64,000 bases of DNA from NCBI GenBank assembly GCA_029863645.1, contig JAOTVA010000008.1:1-64000 (forward strand), written 5' to 3'. The notes below the pieces were generated by a model. It worked only from the letters and a program-made list of their open reading frames with translations, ran no database searches and had not been told where the DNA came from. The position numbers and the translations under genes are program-made. Positions 47,945 to 58,220 of the stretch are shown here, in pieces (the stretch's first letter is position 1; each line of letters begins with the position of its first letter). Origin of the DNA: Gemmatimonadota bacterium (lineage in GTDB: Bacteria > Gemmatimonadota > Gemmatimonadetes > Longimicrobiales > Gaopeijiaceae).

Positions 47945-50644
47945 ATGTTGGCGACCTACCGCAGTCTTCTCACCATCGCGCTCTTCTCTGCCCTCGCGGG
48001 CAGTTCCGTGGCCGCTCAGCAGGGCACGATCACCGGACAAGTACTGGACCGCGGCACGCGGAGTCCGGTTTTCGGCGCGCAGGTATCGGTTGATGCCGCA
48101 GCGACTCAGGCCGGTGATGAGGGCTTGTTCACGATCAGGGTCCCACCCGGTGCAGTCACCCTAACCGTGGTCGCAGTCGGCTACTACTCCACCGAGCGGG
48201 TCGTGTCGGTTTCGAGTGGCCAGACTGCGACGATTGAGGTGCTTCTGGACCCGGACCCGATCGCAATGGTCGGGGTCACCGTTACCGCTTCCCGTGACGC
48301 GACTCCCCAGAGCAGCGCGAGGGTCCCTGCGGCGGCGGCGAGTGTAACGGCCCGGGAAATCGAGGCCCTACCCGCGCGCACCGTCGGCGAGTACGTCGAA
48401 GCGATACCAGGCGTAGACGCCCCCCAGTCCGGAATCCAGACGCGTAACATCGTCACCCGAGGCTTCAACAACGTCTTCTCGGGGGCCCTACTGGTGTTGA
48501 CGGACTACCGGTACGCGCGGGTCCCGTCTCTGCGGGTGAACGCCTACAACATGATTCCGGTGCCTTCGCTGGACATCGAACGCATCGAGATGGTGCTGGG
48601 ACCTGCCTCGGCGCTGTACGGCCCGAACTCGGCGAACGGGATCATGCACATCATCACCCAGTCGCCGATCGATAACCCCGGAACGAGCGTGAGCATCGGC
48701 GGTGGCAATCAGAGCATCTTCACGGGCGCGCTCAGGCAGGCCTTCCGCTTCAACGACAAGGTGGGTTTCAAGGTCACGGGCCAGTACTTCAGAGGGAACG
48801 ACTTCGAGTACTTGGATCCAGCCGAGGTGCCCAACGCGGCGAACCCGCTCATCGCCAATCGCGACTTCGGCCTGGAGCGTTGGGGGGGGGAGGCGCGCCT
48901 GGACGTGCGGCCCTGGGAAGACTCTCGAGATGGAGTCTCCTTCACCTACGGCTTGAATCAGCTCGCGAGCTCGATCGAACTGACCGGCATCGGGGCCGGG
49001 CAGGCCCGGGACTGGAGGTACCAGTACGGCCAGGTACAGTTCAGGCGCTCAGGCCTTTTCGCTCAGGCCTTCGTCAACGCCTCCGATGCGGGCGACACGT
49101 ATCTGCTTCGTACCGGGGTGCCGATCGTGGATCGCTCGACGGTTGTGGCCGCTCAGGCACAATACGCGTTCGCTCCAGTCGAGCGTCTCGATCTCACCAC
49201 CGGCGTGGACTACAGCCTGACCACGCCGAAGACCGAAGGAACGATCAACGGCTCGAACGAAGACTCCGACGAAACCACGGAAGTCGGCGCGTATCTGAGT
49301 GCGAGGTTCGAGTTGGCGGAGCCGCTCGACCTCGTCGCCGCACTTCGCATGGACGATCACCAGCACCTTGAGAATCAGGTGTGGTCGCCGCGTGTCGGCC
49401 TCGTCTACGAGCCGTTAGCGGGCCAGTCCTTCCGGGCGACGTACAACCGCGCGTTCAGCACACCCACGTCGAACAACCTGTTCCTCGATCTGAGTGCGGC
49501 AACGATTCCCATCATCCCCGGGGTCAGCTACGACATTCGCACCTTAGGCGTGCCGGAGTCTGGCCTCACGTGGACCAACCAGTGCGCCGGAGGTGTCAGC
49601 AATTACTGCATGTACTCCCCGTTCGCACCGGGCGTACAACTTCCAGCGACCGGGGCTGCGCTGTGGGACGGGGTCGTGGTCGAGGGACTCCTCGCCGACC
49701 CGGCAGTAGTGGCTGCATTAGGAGCGATGGGACTCGACTCGGCGGGCTTTCGCGCAGCGGTCGGGGGTCCGACCCCGGCCGACGTCGCCTCGGTGCTCCG
49801 CCGTTTCAATCACGAGAACGCCTCCTTCCCGCTGGATCCGGGAGTGACCGCCCTCGAGCGCATTCGGCCGACGATCACGACAACGTACGAAGTGGGCTAT
49901 CAGGGTTTGGTGGCTGAACGTGTGAGGCTCTCAGTGTCGGTCTATCGGAGCGAGATCCGTGACTTCGTGGGACCCCTGCGTGTAGAGACGCCCAGCGTCT
50001 TCTTGGATGGACTGTCCGTCGCGAACTACGTGGCGACCAGTCTCATCACCGCGGGCGTCGCGCCCGCTGACGCCGCTTCCTTTGCGCAATTCGTAGCACC
50101 GGATGTCGCGATGATTCCACTCGGCACGGTAGCCCCGGACCAGCGCAACAACTCCGCGTTGATCCTCACCTATCGCAATTTCGGTGACGTCGAGTTCTGG
50201 GGCGCCGACCTCGGGTTCGAGGCCGCCGTCACTCAGAGGCTGAGTGCCCTGGGCTCGTACTCCTGGGTGAGCAAAGAGTGCTTCGACTTCAATAGCGACG
50301 GACTGTGCTCGAGCAGCGCCGACATCGGGCTCAACGCGCCCACGCACAAGGGCTCCTTCGGCCTCCGCTTCAGCGATCGGGGGGCAGGGGGCTCGGGAAT
50401 CGAAGTGGGCGCGCGCGCCCGCTATAGCGGAGACTTCCCCATGAACTCCGGCGTCTACGTGGGAGACATCGACAGCTACACCGTCTTGGACGCCAACGCG
50501 GCGTACGAGGTGCCCGGGTGGGAAGGCCTCATCGTCTCGCTCGCCGTGAATAACGTCTTCGACGACAAGCACCGGGAAATCATCGGCGCGCCGGAGATGG
50601 GAATGGTCGCGCTGCTCCAACTCAAGTACGGCTTCGGGGGTTAG
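47945..50644 (+). CDS. TonB-dependent receptor with carboxypeptidase-like regulatory domain
   Basis: 'GTITGQVLDRGTRSPVFGAQVSV', plug 'GEYVEAIPGVDAPQSGIQTRNIVTRGFNN', 'IEMVLGPASALYGPNSANGIMHIITQSP', barrel C-terminus. Confidence 0.95.
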   Translation: MLATYRSLLTIALFSALAGSSVAAQQGTITGQVLDRGTRSPVFGAQVSVDAAATQAGDEGLFTIRVPPGAVTLTVVAVGYYSTERVVSVSSGQTATIEVLLDPDPIAMVGVTVTASRDATPQSSARVPAAAASVTAREIEALPARTVGEYVEAIPGVDAPQSGIQTRNIVTRGFNNVFSGALLVLTDYRYARVPSLRVNAYNMIPVPSLDIERIEMVLGPASALYGPNSANGIMHIITQSPIDNPGTSVSIGGGNQSIFTGALRQAFRFNDKVGFKVTGQYFRGNDFEYLDPAEVPNAANPLIANRDFGLERWGGEARLDVRPWEDSRDGVSFTYGLNQLASSIELTGIGAGQARDWRYQYGQVQFRRSGLFAQAFVNASDAGDTYLLRTGVPIVDRSTVVAAQAQYAFAPVERLDLTTGVDYSLTTPKTEGTINGSNEDSDETTEVGAYLSARFELAEPLDLVAALRMDDHQHLENQVWSPRVGLVYEPLAGQSFRATYNRAFSTPTSNNLFLDLSAATIPIIPGVSYDIRTLGVPESGLTWTNQCAGGVSNYCMYSPFAPGVQLPATGAALWDGVVVEGLLADPAVVAALGAMGLDSAGFRAAVGGPTPADVASVLRRFNHENASFPLDPGVTALERIRPTITTTYEVGYQGLVAERVRLSVSVYRSEIRDFVGPLRVETPSVFLDGLSVANYVATSLITAGVAPADAASFAQFVAPDVAMIPLGTVAPDQRNNSALILTYRNFGDVEFWGADLGFEAAVTQRLSALGSYSWVSKECFDFNSDGLCSSSADIGLNAPTHKGSFGLRFSDRGAGGSGIEVGARARYSGDFPMNSGVYVGDIDSYTVLDANAAYEVPGWEGLIVSLAVNNVFDDKHREIIGAPEMGMVALLQLKYGFGG

Positions 50645-50710
50645 GGAACCCCGGAGCCATTGCGGGTATCGGTCTCTCCGACAGGGTTGCACACATCGAG
50701 AGGGACCCAC

Positions 50711-51166
50711 GTGACAGCCACCGAGGCCGAGAGCGAGAGTCCGGTCACGATCCGCTGCGTCTTCTGCGCGAAGCTCAACCGCGTCGACTTGTCGCGGGCC
50801 GAGGATCGACCGGCCTGCGGTGAGTGCGGCAAGCCGATGCTCCTGGATCGCCCGGTGAAGGTCGGCCAGGACGACTTCGCCAGAACAGTCCTACAGGCGG
50901 CCGTTCCCGTCCTCGTCGACTTCTACGCAGACTGGTGTGCGCCGTGCAGGATGGTCGCGCCGTTCGTCGATGAGCTCGCGCAGGCCCACGTGGGGGGGCT
51001 TCTGGTGGCTAAGGTCGATACCGACCAGGCTCCTGAGGTCGCCACGAAGTACGGCATCCGCAGCATCCCCACCCTCATCATGTTTCGGGGAGGGGAAGAG
51101 GTGGAGCGGAGCGTCGGTTTCGAGCCCGATAGATTGCGCGGCCTCATCGACCGGGTGTTGGCATGA
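50711..51166 (+). CDS. Thioredoxin with N-terminal zinc ribbon (TrxC-like)
   Basis: N-terminal CVFC/CGEC cysteines, active site WCAPC; GTG start at 50711. Confidence 0.92.
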   Translation: MTATEAESESPVTIRCVFCAKLNRVDLSRAEDRPACGECGKPMLLDRPVKVGQDDFARTVLQAAVPVLVDFYADWCAPCRMVAPFVDELAQAHVGGLLVAKVDTDQAPEVATKYGIRSIPTLIMFRGGEEVERSVGFEPDRLRGLIDRVLA

Positions 51167-51624
51167 GTAAGCGAGAGCGACACGAACAGATCCTGGAGAT
51201 TCTTCGGGAGAACACGGTCACGAGTCAGGAAGCACTGCGTGAGCTGCTTCAGGCGCGGGGCATGGAGGCCACCCAGGCCACGCTCTCGCGGGACATCCGC
51301 GAGCTCCGCTTGGTGAAAGTGCCGGCTGCGGACGGCTCCGGACACTACTCGCTTCCGGAGGAGTGGGAGAGCACGCCACCCCTCGAGTCGCTCTTGCCGA
51401 CGCTGTTCCTGAGCGCCGACGGTGTGGATCACCTACTCATCATCCACACCATGAAAGGGGGCGCACAGACCGTGGCCGCCGGGATCGACTGGGAGGAGTG
51501 GCCCGAGGTCCTCGGCACGCTCGCGGGGGACGACACGATCTTGATCGTCCTCCGGGATCCCGCATCGTTGCCATCGCTGAAGGCTCATGTCGAGCGCCTG
51601 GCGGGGGTGGGACCGGAGCGGTAA
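51163..51624 (+). CDS. argR: Arginine repressor
   Basis: 'ILRENTVTSQEALRELLQARGMEATQATLSRDIRELRLVKV' N-terminal wHTH; adjacent to argG; ATGA overlap with trx. Confidence 0.92.
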   Translation: MSKRERHEQILEILRENTVTSQEALRELLQARGMEATQATLSRDIRELRLVKVPAADGSGHYSLPEEWESTPPLESLLPTLFLSADGVDHLLIIHTMKGGAQTVAAGIDWEEWPEVLGTLAGDDTILIVLRDPASLPSLKAHVERLAGVGPER

Positions 51625-51648
51625 CGCGCGATCTAGAGAAATAATGCA

Positions 51649-51680
51649 GACCGGAACCGAGCTTCGGTTCCGGTCTTTCT
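51649..51680 (+). terminator. Intrinsic terminator after argR
   Basis: GACCGGAACCGA-GCT-TCGGTTCCGGTC then TTTCT. Confidence 0.6.
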
Positions 51681-51715
51681 CTTGCCGCCACTGCGATGCA
51701 CGTAGATCTGTGGGG

Positions 51716-51752
51716 TTGACAGAATGCAGAAGCGCTGCATATTTATACTTCA
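51716..51752 (+). promoter_or_regulatory. Candidate argG promoter with overlapping operator
   Basis: TTGACA at 51716-51721; AT-rich TATTTATACT at 51740-51749; palindrome ATGCAG-AAGCG-CTGCAT at 51724-51740 lies in the spacer. Confidence 0.45.
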
Positions 51753-51770
51753 ATACCACCGGACCTGACT

Positions 51771-51857
51771 GGGGACCGGGGGCTGAGGTTTGGGGCACGG
51801 GCCCCCTGACAGCTTTGGCGGGAAGCGGTCGGACCTCTGTCCCCGGGCCCTTTTTTT
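51771..51857 (+). terminator. Attenuator-like intrinsic terminator in the argG leader
   Basis: GGGGACCGGGGGCTGAGGTTT pairs with GGACCTCTGTCCCCGGGCCCT over about 20 positions with few mismatches, followed by TTTTTTT; 35 nt before argG ATG. Confidence 0.65.
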
Positions 51858-51892
51858 CACAAGCGTATAGAACGCAAGACACGGGCAACAAC

Positions 51893-53137
<1,245 letters not shown>

Positions 53138-53140
53138 CTC

Positions 53141-54565
53141 GTGGGGGGCCGCAAGGGCGCACCCGGGAAGCCGGCTGGTGATGCCAAGGCGCTCTGGGGC
53201 GGGCGTTTCGAGGGGGGCATGGCTCCAGCGATGGTCCCGCTCAACCTGAGCCTGGGCATCGACCAACGGCTCTGGCGCGAGGACATCCGCGGGAGCTCGG
53301 CCTGGGCGCGAGCCCTCGGAGGCGCGGGCGTGCTCACGCCCGACGAGCGGGATGCGATCCTCGCCGGCTTGACCGCGGTCGCGGTCCGGATCGAATCGGA
53401 AGGGCTAGCGGACGCTCCCGAGGAGGACATTCACTCCGTCGTCGAGCGGATGCTCGGTGAAGCGGCCGGCGCGGTCGCTGGAAAGCTGCACACCGGCCGG
53501 TCCCGCAACGATCAGTCGGCCACGGGTGTTCGCATGTACGGCATGGAGTCGGCCGTGCGCATCCGGGACGAGCTGGCAGCCTTGGCCGAGGCGCTGCATG
53601 CCTTGGCGGCCCGCGGCGTGGACGTCATCATGCCGGGCTACACGCACCTTCAGCAGGCGCAGCCGATCCGAGCCGCACACTGGGCGCTCGCGCACCTCTT
53701 CCCCTTCTTACGCGACATCGAGCGGATCGAAGCTGCCGCTGACTCGGCGTCGGTATTGACGTTGGGGTCCGGCGCGATCGCCGGGTGCCCGTTCCCTGTG
53801 GACCGGGAGGTGCTCAGGGCCGAGTTGGGCTTCGCGCGGATCAGCGAGAACTCTATAGACGCGGTATCCGACCGCGATTGGATGTGCGACCTGACCTACG
53901 GCGGCGCGATGGTCGGGGTGCACCTGTCGCGACTCGCCGAGGACTTGATCCTCTTCTCGAGCATCGAGTTCGGCTTCGTGCGTCTCTCCGATGGATACTC
54001 CACCGGCTCGAGCCTCATGCCGCAGAAGCGCAACCCGGATGTCGCGGAGCTCGCCCGGGGTAAATCCGCACGACTCGTTGGCAATCTCACGCGGATGCTG
54101 ACCCTTCTGAAGTCGCTTCCGACGGGATACAATCGCGATTTGCAGGAGGACAAGGAGGCCCTGTTCGATACTGTGGATACCCTGCTGCTGACGCTTCCGG
54201 CGGTCACTGGCGCCATCGAAACGCTAAGCCTTGTACCGGAGCGGATGCGAGATGCCATGGCTTCGGAACTGTTGGCGACCGATCTGGCGGATTACCTGGT
54301 GCATCGTGGCGTGCCGTTCAGGACGAGCCACGAGGTCGTGGGCCGGCTCGTCCGCAAGGCGGAGGAACGGGGTGTATCGCTGTCCGGCCTGACGACCGAC
54401 GACTTCCGTGCCGAGCACGAGGTGTTCGAAGACGACGTGCATAAGGTCTTCGACTGGCAGGCTTCGGTGGACTCACGGAACAGTTCAGGCGGAACGTCGT
54501 TGCGCGCGGTTAAGCAGCAGCTCGCGGCCGCCTCGGTCCGGCTGGCCGCGATCGGCCGCGGTTAG
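53141..54565 (+). CDS. argH: Argininosuccinate lyase
   Basis: 'ALWGGRFEGG', 'LHTGRSRNDQSAT', 'GSSLMPQKRNPDVAELARGK'. Confidence 0.97.
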   Translation: MGGRKGAPGKPAGDAKALWGGRFEGGMAPAMVPLNLSLGIDQRLWREDIRGSSAWARALGGAGVLTPDERDAILAGLTAVAVRIESEGLADAPEEDIHSVVERMLGEAAGAVAGKLHTGRSRNDQSATGVRMYGMESAVRIRDELAALAEALHALAARGVDVIMPGYTHLQQAQPIRAAHWALAHLFPFLRDIERIEAAADSASVLTLGSGAIAGCPFPVDREVLRAELGFARISENSIDAVSDRDWMCDLTYGGAMVGVHLSRLAEDLILFSSIEFGFVRLSDGYSTGSSLMPQKRNPDVAELARGKSARLVGNLTRMLTLLKSLPTGYNRDLQEDKEALFDTVDTLLLTLPAVTGAIETLSLVPERMRDAMASELLATDLADYLVHRGVPFRTSHEVVGRLVRKAEERGVSLSGLTTDDFRAEHEVFEDDVHKVFDWQASVDSRNSSGGTSLRAVKQQLAAASVRLAAIGRG

Positions 54566-54568
54566 CGC

Positions 54569-55588
54569 CTACTCGGCCAATACCCGTCCGGCCGCGGCAA
54601 CGAAGGGCCGTAGGGTTTCCATCAGCGTCGCGAACTCCGGAAAGTCGAGGGACTGGTCGCCGTCAGAGGTCGCCGTCTCGGGCTGAGGGTGTACCTCGAT
54701 CATCAGGCCGTCGGCTCCTGCTGCAATCGCGGCGTACGAGAGCGGCGCAACGAGGTCCCGGCGGCCGCCGGCGTGCGACGGATCCGCAATCACGGGGAGA
54801 TGGGTTTCCTGCTTGAGAACCGGGATGGCCGCCAAGTCGAACGTGTTTCTCGTCGCCGTTCCGAACGTCCGGATGCCGCGCTCGCAGAGGACCACGTTCG
54901 GGTTTCCCTGACTCATGACGTATTCCGCCGCGAGCAAAAGGTCCTCTACCGTAGCCGACATGCCGCGCTTGAGGAGGACCGGCCTGCGCAGGCGCCCCAC
55001 TTCGGTCAGTAGATTGTAGTTTTGCATGTTGCGCGCACCGACCTGCAGCATGTCCGCGTACGACGCCACCAGGTCGACCTGTCGCGTGTCCATGACCTCG
55101 GTCACGATCGGCATGCCCGTTTCCGCTCGGATCTCGGCGAGGATCTCGAGCCCCTCCTCGCCGAGCCCCCGGAACGAATATGGCGAGGTGCGCGGCTTGA
55201 ACGCTCCACCCCGCAGGGCCTTGGCACCGTGCGACTTGATGGAGTTCGCCGTGGCCAGCAGCATTTCGCGGCTCTCCACCGAGCACGGGCCCGCGATGAC
55301 CAGGACCTCCGGCCCCCCGATCTGGACGCCGCCCAGAGGGATCTGGGTCGGGTCGGCCGCGAAATCCCGAGAGGCCAGCTTGTAGGGCCTCATCACGGCG
55401 TGCACCGTGTCGACTCCGGGAATCGCGAGGAGAGACACGCCCTCTAGGCGGCTTTCGTCGCCGACGCATCCGATGACCGTGTGGTGCTCCCCTTGGGAGA
55501 CATGGGTGCGCAGGCCGAGCGACTCCACCCGCTCGCGGATGTGATCCACCTCGTCCTGCGTAACCCCCCGCTTGGTCACGATGATCAT
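54569..55588 (-). CDS. aroF: 3-deoxy-7-phosphoheptulonate synthase (AroF/KDOPS-like type)
   Basis: '[25 protein letters not shown]', '[15 protein letters not shown]', '[26 protein letters not shown]', '[16 protein letters not shown]'. Confidence 0.95.
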   Translation of the reverse strand: MIIVTKRGVTQDEVDHIRERVESLGLRTHVSQGEHHTVIGCVGDESRLEGVSLLAIPGVDTVHAVMRPYKLASRDFAADPTQIPLGGVQIGGPEVLVIAGPCSVESREMLLATANSIKSHGAKALRGGAFKPRTSPYSFRGLGEEGLEILAEIRAETGMPIVTEVMDTRQVDLVASYADMLQVGARNMQNYNLLTEVGRLRRPVLLKRGMSATVEDLLLAAEYVMSQGNPNVVLCERGIRTFGTATRNTFDLAAIPVLKQETHLPVIADPSHAGGRRDLVAPLSYAAIAAGADGLMIEVHPQPETATSDGDQSLDFPEFATLMETLRPFVAAAGRVLAE

Positions 55589-55633
55589 GTCGACGTTCCT
55601 CCGGTGGGGCGCAGTCCCCAATTCACGAGCATG

Positions 55634-55662
55634 AAAAAGGCCCTCGACCGATGTCGAGAGCC
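55634..55662 (-). terminator. Attenuator-like terminator upstream of the DAHP synthase gene
   Basis: On minus strand: GGCTCTCGAC-ATCG-GTCGAGGGCC then TTTTT, about 45 nt before the ATG. Confidence 0.6.
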
Positions 55663-55975
55663 CGAGTGCCGAATCCGTGCGTTCGCAGCGCTACGTACGC
55701 ACGGAGTGGCGGGGGGCTCCCGCGTTGGTAAAGCCCCAATATCGATCACGATGTCTGTGAAGCCGTTGCCTGCCGGTAGGATGGCAGGGGCGGGGACGGG
55801 GTGTCAACCAAGCGGCGCGGACCGTGAGCATGCGTCTGGAATAGACCTCCGGGCTGGGGTACATTTGCGCGGCTCAAAGAGTCTCAGCCACGTCCACGCC
55901 CCGAAAACTTCCGCGCGTTGCGGAAATCCCCGTTCGACCGTGAGGAGTGAACCCTATCCGACGGTTCCAGCGTCC

Positions 55976-56677
55976 ATGAGCTCGAACGCTGAAGGGTTGA
56001 AGCGCAGTGCCGCCGAGGCCGCCTTCGCTTATGTGAAGAGCGACATGGTGCTCGGCCTGGGGACAGGTAGCACCGTGGCGCATCTCCTCGATCTCCTTGG
56101 GGAGGCCGTCGGAACGGGCGTCCTGTCCGGCATCGTCGCGGTGCCGACATCGGTGCGGACCGAGACCAGGGCACGGGAGCTCGGCATCGAGCTGATCGAC
56201 CTCGGTATGCATAAGAGGCTCGACCTCACGATCGACGGCGCGGACGAGATCTCGCCGACCCTCGAACTCATCAAAGGTGGGGGCGGCGCGCTTCTCCGCG
56301 AGAAGATGGTCGCCCAGGCATCGGAGCGACTCGTCATCATCGCGGATGCGGGCAAGGCCGTCGATCGCCTCGGAACGACGTTTCCGCTCCCCGTCGAGGT
56401 CGTCCGCTGGGGCTGGCGGGCTCATGTCCGATTCATGGAATCCTGGGGCGCCGAAGCCACGGTCCGCACCGCCACGGATGGCTCCTTCGTCGAGAGCGAC
56501 AACGGGCAGCTCCTGTTGGACTGCCGCTTTCCGGGTGGCATCGACGATCCTGGCGCGCTCGAAGCCGCGCTGGCGGGGCGAGCGGGGGTCGTAGAGACCG
56601 GGCTCTTCCTCGGGCTGGCCGACGAGGCGTTCGTCGCCTCCGAAGGCGGCGTCGACCGCATCGTGAGGGCCACATGA
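55976..56677 (+). CDS. rpiA: Ribose-5-phosphate isomerase A
   Basis: 'MVLGLGTGSTVAHLLDLLGE', 'LDLTIDGADEISPTLELIKGGGGALLREKMVA'. Confidence 0.96.
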   Translation: MSSNAEGLKRSAAEAAFAYVKSDMVLGLGTGSTVAHLLDLLGEAVGTGVLSGIVAVPTSVRTETRARELGIELIDLGMHKRLDLTIDGADEISPTLELIKGGGGALLREKMVAQASERLVIIADAGKAVDRLGTTFPLPVEVVRWGWRAHVRFMESWGAEATVRTATDGSFVESDNGQLLLDCRFPGGIDDPGALEAALAGRAGVVETGLFLGLADEAFVASEGGVDRIVRAT

Positions 56678-57330
56678 AGATCGCGCCGTCCATTCTCTCC
56701 TGCGACTTCTCCCGGCTCGCCGAAGAAATCAGGGCAGCCGAGGCCGGCGGTGCGGATTGGATCCACGTCGATGTCATGGACGGTCACTTCGTGCCGAACA
56801 TCACGATTGGCCCCGTCATCACTGAGGGGGCGCGACGCGCGACTGACCTCCCACTCGATGTTCACCTCATGATCGAGGCCCCGGATCGGTATCTCGAAGC
56901 CTTCGTCAAGGCGGGGGCGGACAGCCTAACCGTGCACCAGGAGGCCTGCCCGGACCTGCCCGGCACACTCGCGAAGATCCGCGCGCTCGGTGTGCGCACG
57001 GGGGTGGCCGTGAACCCGGACACGCCGCTGGACAGCGTTCGACACGTCGTCGCCGACATCGACGTTCTCGTCATCATGTCGGTTCATCCAGGCTTCGGCG
57101 GACAGAGGTATATCCCGGGCAGCACAGCGAAGCTGCGCCGGGCCAGGCTCATGCTCGAAGAGCTGCATTCGGTTGCGGAACTGGAGGTCGACGGAGGGAT
57201 CGATGCCCTCAACGCACGGGAAGCCGTGGACGCGGGTGCGAGCGTGCTCGTCGCGGGGTCTGCAGTGTACGCTCACCCCGAGGGGGCGGCCGAGGGTGTC
57301 CGAGCCATCCGAAAAGCGCTCGGCGCATGA
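56674..57330 (+). CDS. rpe: Ribulose-phosphate 3-epimerase
   Basis: 'IAPSILSCDFSRLAEEIRAAEAGGADWIHVDVMDGHFVPNITIGP', 'MSVHPGFGGQRYI'; ATGA overlap with rpiA. Confidence 0.97.
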   Translation: MKIAPSILSCDFSRLAEEIRAAEAGGADWIHVDVMDGHFVPNITIGPVITEGARRATDLPLDVHLMIEAPDRYLEAFVKAGADSLTVHQEACPDLPGTLAKIRALGVRTGVAVNPDTPLDSVRHVVADIDVLVIMSVHPGFGGQRYIPGSTAKLRRARLMLEELHSVAELEVDGGIDALNAREAVDAGASVLVAGSAVYAHPEGAAEGVRAIRKALGA

Positions 57331-57427
57331 CGTTCCGCCACTTCCTTGGCGCGAGAAAGTGTTGGCGACATGACCCCCCGGAAGCTAGACTCCTGAAAGC
57401 TCCCAGACCCCCCGGAATCCTTCAATC

Positions 57428-57787
57428 ATGACCGATTCTCAGATCATTGACCCTCAGGCTCTGGATCGGCTCCGGGAGTGGGGAGGGGACAAGCTCGCGG
57501 GTCAGATGGTGCGGCTGTTCCTCAAGAACTCCGGCACCCGCATGGACCAGATCCGTGCGGGCGTGGGCGCGAGTGACCTAGAGGAGGCCGAGCGGGGGGC
57601 GCACTCACTGAAGTCGAGTGCGGCGAACATCGGCGCGGAGACGCTCCGTACTCTCGCGACCCGAATGGAGAGTGCGGCGTTAGAGGGCAATCCCGACGAT
57701 GCTCGAGCGATACTCCCGGAGATCGAGTCCGCCTATGCGGACGCCATGCAGGAGCTCAAGAAGCTCCAAACGGAGATCAAGGAATGA
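57428..57787 (+). CDS. Hpt (histidine phosphotransfer) domain protein
   Basis: 'AERGAHSLKSSAANIGAETLRTLATRMESAA'. Confidence 0.88.
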   Translation: MTDSQIIDPQALDRLREWGGDKLAGQMVRLFLKNSGTRMDQIRAGVGASDLEEAERGAHSLKSSAANIGAETLRTLATRMESAALEGNPDDARAILPEIESAYADAMQELKKLQTEIKE

Positions 57788-58158
57788 GTCATAAGATCGC
57801 AGTGGTCGAAGACAACCCAGACAACCGTATGCTCGTTCAGGCCCTTCTCGAGGACCGCTACGAAATCTCGGAGTACGAGACGGGCCTGGAGGCAGTCGAG
57901 GGACTCGGCGGAAACATCCCGGATCTCGTGCTCCTCGACATCTCGTTGCCTGAGATGGATGGCACCGAGGTGCTCGCTTGGATTCGCGCGCAGGACGATC
58001 TCAAGAGCATCCCGGTCATTGCTCTAACGGCGCATGCCATGGCCGGAGACCGCGACAAGTACCTGGCGGCGGGTTTCAACGACTACGTGACGAAGCCCAT
58101 CATCGACGAGGACGTCTTGTTCGAGGCAATCGAGCGTTGCCTGAGCCCGACGGCCTGA
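57784..58158 (+). CDS. Single-domain response regulator
   Basis: REC motifs 'VVEDNPDNRML', 'LVLLDISLPEMDG', 'ALTAHA', 'YVTKPI'. Confidence 0.93.
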   Translation: MSHKIAVVEDNPDNRMLVQALLEDRYEISEYETGLEAVEGLGGNIPDLVLLDISLPEMDGTEVLAWIRAQDDLKSIPVIALTAHAMAGDRDKYLAAGFNDYVTKPIIDEDVLFEAIERCLSPTA

Positions 58159-58220
58159 CGCCGAGAGCTGCCTTTCCGGAGCATGCTTCTGCTCCGGCTG
58201 GCTCGTCCGCCCCTGCCGGG

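Noticed and set aside
51752-51892. T-box riboswitch in the argG leader
   Set aside because: No AGGGTGGNACCGCG-type T-box motif or specifier loop could be recognised
55874-56425. 183-aa minus-strand ORF
   Set aside because: Antisense to rpiA, which has clear motifs
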